Shown here one piece after another: positions 56,417-64,000 of a stretch of DNA of 64,000 nt. The DNA lies in assembly GCA_037178975.1 (NCBI GenBank), contig JASJZH010000005.1, positions 2,666,001 through 2,730,000 of the forward strand, in the 5' to 3' direction. The notes below the pieces were generated by a model. That model was not told where the DNA came from. It was given only the letters and a program-made list of their open reading frames with translations, and ran no database searches. A program made the translations under genes and the position numbers. This DNA comes from Oscheius tipulae. Lineage: Eukaryota > Nematoda > Chromadorea > Rhabditida > Rhabditidae. How positions within the stretch are numbered: position 1 is the stretch's first letter; each line of letters starts with the position of its first letter.

Positions 56417-57560
56417 TCAGGTTGCACTCATCGACATGGGGATCACTCTCGTCAAGAAAAGTTGCCAGAATGTCCAAACACTCAAGAATCGGCATCTAGC
56501 GGTGGTATAAGCAGATTGAACCATATGATCATACTGAGGTCTGAACGATAAGGAACTATCATAACATATTCCTAAGTCGCGTACAGAATCTCTACTCTGA
56601 ATGAGAAAACCATGTACTCCAAACATTTTCTCATCGTATGACATATAAAGTTTAACATTATCCGCAAATTGAGTAATTTTTACCTCATGTGGTAAATTTG
56701 AGAATCGTATGATGTTTGTTACATAAAGATTGAATAAAATAGGACCAATAACACCACATTGTGGAACGCCGGATTTTATAGGAAGCCAACCGCTAAACGA
56801 AGTGTTAAACTTAGCACAGAACAATCTTTCAGTCGAGAAAAATTTCAACCAACTGAATAAATTTCTTCCGATTTCATAGGTTTTCAATAAATCAAGAATA
56901 GTATGATTTACTGTGTCAAAAGCCTTCCTAATATCAAAGTAAATCACGTCTACTGACTTTTGAGAACCTAATTCAAATTGCTAATCGGCGATATCAGCGC
57001 ACAAAGCATTGTCAATGCCGCTTTTAATCCTGATGCCTAGGAAAGATATTATTAACTCCCATTTGTCAATATTTCTTTTAACTGTTTTTTCCATTAACTT
57101 ACAGAACGTAGACGTTATAGAAATTGGCCTAAAGTCATTTACATGATTGGCTGAACTGTTTTTAGGGATAGCTGTAACTATTGCTGTTTTCCAAATCAAG
57201 AGTACATGACCCAGACGTAGGGAAAGGTTAAAAATATGTGCAAGAGGAACTGCGAGATTATTAAGGCATTTTTTAAAGACCAACTGCAGTATTTTAACGG
57301 CAGTGACAGAGCAGCTCGACTTTAGAGATCTACCTTCACCAATAATGTCGAAGGAGAAAATAGTGAAAGTAGAAAGAATTTGACCACTGAAATGCCCAAC
57401 ATTAGTTTCTGGTGTGCGATCATCATAAAAAACCGACTCAAAATACGATGTAAAACTTTAGCAATATCATCATTTTTACGATAGACAGTACCATCAGAAG
57501 AGATAATCAATGATTTAGCCTTAGAAGCAAGTTTTACTTTTACGTACTGGTAAAGAGCTT
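56417..57560 (-). mobile_element. Jockey/CR1-like LINE remnant
   Basis: Minus-strand reverse-transcriptase blocks occur in order: LIISSDGTVYRKNDDIAKVL, WKTAIVTAIPKNSS, DFRPISITSTFCKLMEKTV, YFDIRKAFDTVNHTILDLL, GVPQCGVIGPILFNLYVTNI, and the active-site region TQFADNVKLY, where the second Asp of F/YxDD is Asn. Stops and frame changes separate blocks, and only the RT part is present. This is a different clade from the RTE remnants. Confidence 0.82.
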
Positions 57561-57862
57561 TACCATGAAAATCTTCTCTTGTTTCTTAGCTTCTCGGCTT
57601 TTCGAACGGATTGACCCTCGGCTGTTCAGCAGGCTGCTGGGAGGATGTCGGCCGCTCCTGGAAAGCCGCTTCCCTTCTTCTCGTCCGTACCGCTTCGGAC
57701 GACCACTCCCTGGACTAGCATTTTCGTCTTTTGTAGCTGAACATAAAAAATGGTTTTGTAGCAAAGAGGTTAGAAAGAAAAGTCAGAATCAAGGCTCTTT
57801 GTATCCTAATGGATGTTTGCCGGATAGGGACGTTTTGGGCACCTTTTTGGGCTCTAGTAGGG

Positions 57863-58234
57863 TCAACATAGCATTGCAAAAGAGGTGTATTGCCTGTTCA
57901 TGAGCGATATTGACTGACGGATGACCTCCTTGAAAGCTCGTGTGCCGTAGAATGAGTTCATCGAGCCGTACAGGGCCTAAGATGCTTTTTTCTTAAAAAT
58001 TAACAAAAAAAAACTGACGAGATCGGCCAGATTGAGCTGGCCGCCGCCCATAAACTTGCGCGAGGGTCCAATGGCCTCTGTCCACTTGTTACAGGCTTCT
58101 ATCAGGGCTAGACGCTCGTCCTCGATATTATGGCGTTTTTTGTAGCGCTTGCTCAGGCCGAACATGGCCGCGGCTCCGATGTAGACGGCCAGACAGCGCT
58201 CCCAGGAGGGGAAGGTTCGGTGCCAGTCTCCGAC
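57863..58234 (-). pseudogene. Prostaglandin E synthase 2-like, C-terminal fragment
   Basis: Two exons (58019-58234 and 57863-57976) joined by a 42-nt intron read FPSWERCLAVYIGAAAMFGL, SKRYKKRHNIEDERLALI, KFMGGGQLNLADLALYGSM and FYGTRAFKEVI, then a short unrelated end. This is the GST-C-like part of membrane-associated prostaglandin E synthase 2. The glutaredoxin-like N-terminal domain is absent, and the sequence upstream to the Tc3 derivative shows none of it. The LINE remnant begins about 300 bp downstream. It is probably a truncated gene copy. Confidence 0.72.
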
Positions 58235-58626
58235 CTGGAAAATGGGAATATTTTAAGGAAAATAGGGCAGAAAACCGAGGACAAGAAACTTTGTTTAGAT
58301 AAGCAGTAATCGATAAATCTATCTCGTAGCATACAATTTAGAATCGTAGAATAACCCATGCACTTTTCTGTTTATTTTGGTGATGCCTAAACTTTTTTCA
58401 GGGACATTCGTCTTTTTTTGGAATCGATCTGATATTGCTACCACGTCTGCCAATCTTTTTGTGCTTTTTTTCGTGTTTTTGACAGTACATCTCTCTTTAC
58501 TAAAGCGCAATGGCGTCCAGTTAAGAATTCGAGTAGATTTTGACCTTCGACTTGGCCGGTGGTCTTACTTCTCCTTCGATTTCTGATTATCAGAAAAACA
58601 AAGCAGATATATATAAAACTCAAATA

Positions 58627-59473
58627 CAGTGCGCGTCATAACTATAATGGCATCCCAGTTTTTAGCTGTAGAGCCAAAACTACGCATTTAAAAAAAAATC
58701 TGACAATGCCATCTTTTTCTACGGTATTCAAAACTCTTGTAAAAAAAATTTTACAGACCCATCGAATTATCCTTCTGCCCTAGGTAAACAAAAAGGTCTC
58801 GACGTGTCGAATTCAGAAGCGTCAAAACTACAAAGACACTAACAAAACAATTCATATAAATAGCTTAACTTTAAATAACTTTTAAGTTTTTTTCGTATCA
58901 AGACATGTTAAATCATGCGTAAAAGGATGGAAAAGTTCTGGCACTCATTCAACATCTGCTCATCTCCGGATATCTTTGTGATGCCTCTAGGAGCCCGCCT
59001 AACGGATGTAGAGAGGGGAAAGGTTGAAAATCTCTGGGGAATTCTCGTCAGAGAGGTCTACAAGAGCAGCAAGCAGTTTTCAACTGTACAGGAGCTGAAG
59101 AATGCCATTCTTATCGCCTGGAGGGCCCTGAACCCCATCGTTTTGAAAAATCTTTCTCTCTCGATGAACAGCCGTCTGTTCCAGTTGATTTCCTGCAACA
59201 GAAAAGCCACCGACTACTGAAACATTTAAAGTTACGCTATTCATATGAATTGTTTTGTTAGTGTCTTTGTAGTTTTGACGCTTCTGAATTCGACACGTCG
59301 AGACCTTTTTGTTTACCTAGGGCAGAAGGATAATCCGATGGGTCTGTAAAATTTTTTTTACAAGAGTTTTGAATACCGTAGAAAAAAATGGCATTGTTAG
59401 ATTTTTTTTAAAGTGCGTAGTTTTGGCTCTACAGCTAAAAACTGGGGTGCCTTTATAGTTATGACGCGCACTG
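58627..59473 (+). mobile_element. Internally deleted Tc3-like element (non-autonomous)
   Basis: 847 bp with the same ends and TA flanks (58625-58626; 59474-59475) as the full element at 50.8 kb. The transposase frame keeps MPLGARLTDVERG and then jumps to ENLWGILVREVYKSSKQ, losing two of three catalytic residues. The junction falls at a shared TTGA. The left arm carries extra right-arm sequence (about 58835-58885), making the inverted repeats about 250 bp. Confidence 0.92.
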
Positions 59474-59555
59474 TAGTCAAATATTTATACACACCATAAA
59501 ACACAACTTTTGCACTACCAAGAAACCACATTTCCCATTCCGAAGCCAAAGGAAT

Positions 59556-62500
59556 TCAGTTGTGAGATGACGGATTGACCGTGTTGTTTGTGTGACTAGG
59601 AGGACCTCTACTCCCCGCCTGAGAATCGATTTTGGCTTTGAACAGGTTGTTGAAAGCCTTCTTATAGTCCGAACTGAAACATTTTTCGTCTCAATTTTGT
59701 CAAGTTTCACCTGAAGTATTTGTAGACGAAATAGTTGGCAGCGATCGAGGCGTTGATGCTGATTCCTGCGTAGGAAATGTACCCGACTCGGAGATTCACT
59801 GAATCTCACTTTCCTTACTACAAAGATGACCTACTAGGTAGATCTTCCCGCTTCGAGATGTAGGTGACGATGCCCATTCCAATGAACCAGCCAAAAAAGG
59901 TGAGACAGAGAATGATGGTCAAGGGTTTTAGGGTATTCTTGATCGTGTTGATGACGTCTGGAAAAGAAATACTTGAAATGAAAGCGACACTGAATCATCA
60001 GAGCGATTGCAAAGGTTATAACATAAGAGTGAAACTTTTTTAACAACATGGTGATATTGATGCCGTTTGGAAAAAAGAATATTGTACACTGATATACTTC
60101 TGCCAGTCAATATAATTATTGGCCGGGTATGAGTTGTGGAATATTGGAAACTTTAAACCAGATATCTTCTACCAACACATGCACATGTTTTACCATGGGA
60201 ACAACGTAACAGTGAACCATTTTCAAGAGAAGCCGGCTCGAAACTTCTCTTTTGCATAATCGGGACCATTTTAGACATGTTCTGCTGTAAGCTCCTGATG
60301 GGGGTAACTATAACTTTGCAACAAATGGTCCACATGAAAAATAACTTCTAGGACCTTAAGAGTGAATCCGCTGCTGGGCATTTATCAACTGTAAGTTTGT
60401 ATAGAACTTTTGGGGAGTTCATCTGCTAGGAACTAGTACTCTTGTTGAAACAAAAAAACTTCATGATTTTCTCACTACTAAAGTAAAATATTGCACACGA
60501 CTAAAACTACATGACTAAAATCAAATATTGAAGTAAGCGAGGGTGAAAAATTGTAAACACGATGTCTTTATCGTTTCACCCGTTCACAAAAACCATAGGT
60601 GTCGATTTCTTTTGCTATCATTTCTTTGAGTATCTGAAGTTCTAAAAAAAATCACATAGAGGTACGAAACGGAGCTCTACATGTTATTTTTTCAGTGATG
60701 CTCATATGTCTTGGAGATTGAACAGATTGAACTTCACACAACTTCAGTCGCTATGACTAAAAGCGGAACACCAAACAAACCGAAAATCACAAAAATAGTA
60801 CCATGTGCCCTTGGACAGAATTCGCACTTTTTTTTACTTTTGGACCACCTCAACTCACGAGCTTTCTTCCAAACAATGATCCAAATCACGACGTAGATAA
60901 CCACAGCACAACCAGTAAAGAGAGCCGTCAAAGCAGCCCAAACTTCTTGGGATTCCCCGGAGAAGAATGCGGCTATGAGACACAGGGTTTCTCTGAGTGT
61001 CTTGTCTTGTTTATCTTAAAATGTTCCTACTTTTCTGGATCTTTCTCCATTTCAATGTAAGCGAAAACTGCCAGACCGGTAGAGAAGACGACAGGGAGAA
61101 CATTGACCAGGAGGAGATAGATGGTCTGGGACCTTCTCGAGGCACATATCTTTCGATACCTGAAAATTTTTGTTTCAGTAGATGGAAATATGTTGTCTTG
61201 TTCTGACCGAGAATGAGTGAAAGAAAAAAGAATGAAAGCTGGGCAGGGGATGCGCTACAATTCTAACAAAAAAAAGTTACTCTGCCGAATACAGCGGTAG
61301 CAGTGTTTATATACAACAGGCCTCCACAATTGAACAACTTTCCGACAGAACTATGTGGACATGTTGAAACAATAAACTACTTCGAAGAATACTTCAACTC
61401 AATTTCTGTTAGATATAGTAATGTAATGTATCAAGCTCTGCTTATGGCGCCAGGCAAGTCAATTCCGGTGAGACGCAAACTACCCTACATTTTTTATTCC
61501 AAAAAATTACGTTCTGCTGCCTATATTCCAGCTAGAGGAACATTTTTTTATTAATGTTTCAAGATTTGCTTATAGTACCAGCCCATGCCAGTTGTTCAAT
61601 CCCATCGACCTTTCGACATCTAGACACAGCACAACTGCAGTTTTAGTCAGTTCCCCTGGCACCTTTTTTTATCATTTTTTAGCGGGACGAAAACTTGAAA
61701 CAAACAAGGTGTCAGCTCTGAAAAATGTCGTGTTTCAGACAAATCATATAAAGAAAGTTGACTGTGGCAAAAAGTTGTACTTGGTTGTTGCTGCAAGCTG
61801 CTAGTGTCCACAATTTGAATCAGATAGTTTTTCCAGTTTCCACTTTTCAACAACTAACTTTTCATCCAAACCGTGAAAATACGTTATTAGACCGTTAACT
61901 GTTACCTTTACACTGCCTATTTTCAAACTAACTTTTTATATTTCAGTCAAATTTGTTTATTTAAAGCCAATTCCACTCGAGTTTAGGTGATTTGTGCTGC
62001 TTGTTCCGTGTCTCTTTCTATTTACAATCGCTACATTCTACCCCTACCCCCTATTTGAACAGAAGTGATCCCCTTCGGTTTCAAATCCGCCTATAAAAGA
62101 GCTAGCCAAACTGGGGAAATCATACGAAGCGCAGTCTCGATCCGAAGATGTTCCGTCTCGTCGTTCTCTCCGTTCTTATCGCTGTCTCGCTCCAGCAGTG
62201 CGGAAGAGGAAAGAAGCCTATCGGAGGTACCCTTTCCAGAGGATAGCAACCAAATTTTTAGCATCTCTCGGCGGGTACTGCCCCAATGGAGCGGCTGTCA
62301 AGGGAAAGTGGTGTTGTGAGGCTGCTCCCAAGTCGACTCCGGCTCCGGAAGAGTTCGTCTGTGAGACAAAGGATATCTCTGGACGTGAGTTTCATACGGG
62401 TCCTCTCTGCCTGTCTCTGTCTCATTTTCTGTCGAAGACTCATCTTTGTTAGCAACTCTCGACGGAACAACATGTACCATGCCTGACGATGTGGTTGACA

Positions 62501-63467
62501 GCAATGGTAACTGTTGTGCCAAGGAAGGTCGCGTTCCTTCTCCCGGAAGCTTCATCTGTCCCTCTCAATACAACGTCGGACGTGGGTTCATGACATTTTT
62601 CTCTCAAAAAATGGACTTTAGCGGCATTTGCCGAAATCTGCATGGAGGGAGCTAAGATTGACGCCAACGGCGCCTGCTGCCTCATGACTTCTGCTTAGAT
62701 TCTAGAAATTTCGGGAAATAAAAAAGTTTTTCGGGTATTTTGTTTTTGTTCCTGAGTCCTAGTCTATAAAATGCGTATCACATTCTTGAGGACAAAAGCA
62801 ATCAGTGAAACAAAAAAGTTTGACTCCTATCGCCCGCCCGAGAATTGCAAGGCAGGTCAAAGATATAAAGGAGTTTGATAGCATTGCAATAGTATACACC
62901 ACAACCCGATCATTGATTGATTACACTTTGAAAAGTAATTATTCTCTCTTCGAAACAAAGAAGTTAGAGAAGCATGGTACCTCTTAGTACATTGCACCCT
63001 CCGAGCGACTCTCATGCAATTCGTGAAACATAAATTTCTGCAAGAACCGGTTCTTTTGATCTCAAACTCCTCCCATTTGGCCATTCCCTAAAACAAATCA
63101 GAATATATCGGCGATTATCACAAAGTTTTCCTTCACTCCATCCTCAAATGCCAAGCTCGTGACTCATCCCAAAGACCCACCCGAAAGGCCAGGTGATGCA
63201 GTACATCCTGTCCAATCCCAAGCAGATAATGTTGATGATGGTGTGTTGCATGCAGACAGCAGGGATTAGTTGGATCCAGTAGCAGGATCTAAGATCCTGT
63301 AGATCAGAAGCAAAACGAATTAGACACGAACCGCTGACTAATGAAAGTAATCCCACTGAATATTAGGAACGCGTAGGGGATTTGGGCCAGCTGATGTCCG
63401 AAATCGCCGATGGCCAGAAGAGCAATGAGAATGTTGCATGGGTTGTGGAGGTATCTGAAGATTGAAA
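59556..63467 (-). CDS. Nematode chemoreceptor-type GPCR (srsx/srx-like)
   Basis: Minus-strand exons give most of a 7-TM receptor. A TM2-like segment lies near 63360-63460 (NPCNILIALLAIGDFG). TM3 is near 63178-63305 (SCYWIQLIPAVCMQHTIINI, LDRMYCITWP). After a 2-kb intron, TM4 is near 61020-61165 (IYLLLVNVLPVVFSTGLAVF), and TM5 near 60850-60985 (ALFTGCAVVIYVVIWIIVW). TM6 is near 59835-59957 (KPLTIILCLTFFGWFIGMG), and TM7 near 59712-59800 (ISINASIAANYFVYKYF), followed by a polar tail to TGA 59556-59558. The TM7 end, NYFVYKYFSSDYKKAF, fits srsx-like receptors. The TM1 exon and the start codon are not identified. One join near 63330 is off by a base, so either the border is misread or the gene is damaged. 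A ligand cannot be inferred. Confidence 0.65.
62092..62099 (+). promoter_or_regulatory. TATA box of the nested CC-motif gene
   Basis: TATAAAAG lies 49 bp before the ATG at 62148, the expected distance for a short 5' leader. Confidence 0.6.
62148..62698 (+). CDS. Secreted protein with three CC-type Cys modules, nested in GPCR intron
   Basis: Exons 62148-62226, 62262-62384, 62453-62581 and 62622-62698, with introns of 35, 68 and 40 nt, all phase 1, give 135 aa. Exon 1 is a signal peptide (MFRLVVLSVLIAVSLQQCG). Each later exon starts a repeat of the form C-x(7-9)-G-x-(W/N/A)-CC: YCPNGAAVKGKWCC, TCTMPDDVVDSNGNCC and ICMEGAKIDANGACC. The first two modules end in a further Cys (FVC, FIC). Equal intron phases show growth by exon duplication. 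Similar short CC repeats occur in secreted nematode proteins of unknown role; no specific family is claimed. It lies on the strand opposite the GPCR, in its large intron. A TATA box precedes it. Confidence 0.8.
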
Positions 63468-63469
63468 AT

Positions 63470-64000
63470 ATTGTAGAACTGATGATGTAAAGATAGAAAG
63501 TTCGCTGAGCAAGTACTCACTGAGTTGGTTATTTACGATCGACAAACAAAAAACCGAATGCCCCCCTCCCTTTCCATGAGCCTCCTATGCTTCGAATAGT
63601 AATAACCTGTAGCTTCCCGGAAAAAAAGTGATTGAAAACTTCTATATGTTTCGCGATCAGTATAAAAGAAGAATTTTCAAATTTATTTCAAGTAGATGTT
63701 TCGGGAAAGAACAAGCTTTCAGTTAGATTTCAGAAAAGTTCCGTACTATACGACTTTTTATTGTAAATCGATTTTTGCAATCTTTGGATGGTAGCCACTT
63801 GCTACTGTATATTCCCAGAAACCTGAGGTCTACCATAGTAGTCAAACAATCACTGTCACACTTATAAGTGCCTGGTGAAACGGAAGTTGTAGTGTTTCGG
63901 GTTACAGTGATATCTGAAGAAAAGAAGATAGGAATTGTTTCACTGTAAACAGAAACATTTCCAGTTTTGACTGACTACCTAACTAGGGTGTGATCAACAG
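63470..64000. other. Terminal interval, no gene recognised
   Basis: This may hold the 5' part of the GPCR gene. Two GTTTCA-type motifs occur near 63865 and 63940. Confidence 0.35.

Noticed and set aside
1-64000. CRISPR arrays, bacterial operons or horizontally acquired bacterial genes
   Set aside because: No spaced direct repeats of that kind; all recognised genes have introns and animal relatives.

Overview
The window is nuclear DNA from a nematode. The evidence is a nematode-type nuclear receptor, a cuticle-collagen fragment, a CUB-like secreted protein, tandem C-type lectins, a nematode chemoreceptor-like GPCR, Tc3, mariner and RTE elements, and start codons that sit just behind strong acceptor sites as in trans-spliced genes. 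Introns are very small. Most that I could place are 35-47 nt, with GT donors and TTTCAG/TTTTAG-like acceptors. Species cannot be named from the sequence. All coordinates come from reading by eye, so splice sites are predictions.

Layout. 1-2.5 kb: the 3' part of a matrixin whose catalytic Glu is replaced by Gln, a dispersed repeat, and a broken CK1-like kinase. 2.5-15.4 kb, minus strand: eIF2B delta directly downstream of a large Nup214-type nucleoporin gene, a candidate two-gene operon. Its introns carry two intact tRNA-Thr(CGT) genes in inverted orientation, a decayed third copy and tRNA-derived repeats. 15.4-22.2 kb: gene-poor, with a dead mariner and a collagen remnant. 22.2-25.3 kb: a nuclear receptor with an RTE remnant at its 3' end. 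26.8-31.3 kb: a 12-TM SLC6 transporter. 34.2-38.3 kb: pyrroline-5-carboxylate reductase. 39.3-41.5 kb: a two-domain C-type lectin.

43.4-48.4 kb: two divergent, distantly related genes of a family I do not recognise. They flank a large inverted repeat with about 385 bp arms, and both promoters carry GATA and TATA sites. 48.6-50 kb: a P450 fragment without its heme Cys, an ankyrin fragment, a spliced 54-aa Cys-rich secreted peptide and a foldback MITE. 50.8-59.5 kb: an apparently intact Tc3-like transposon, RTE and jockey/CR1-like LINE remnants, a CUB-like secreted protein, a prostaglandin E synthase 2 fragment, and an internally deleted Tc3 derivative. 59.5-63.5 kb: a GPCR gene with a CC-motif secreted-protein gene nested on the opposite strand in one of its introns.

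The most interesting signal is not a gene. Between about 27.5 and 43 kb the hexamer GTTTCA/TGAAAC occurs about 72 times by eye on both strands, against roughly 15 in the first 27 kb. It lies almost wholly in unusually long introns and intergenic DNA. It matches the core of the CTGTTTCA upstream motif of C. elegans type I piRNA (21U-RNA) genes, so this may be part of a piRNA cluster embedded in the SLC6-P5CR-lectin region.
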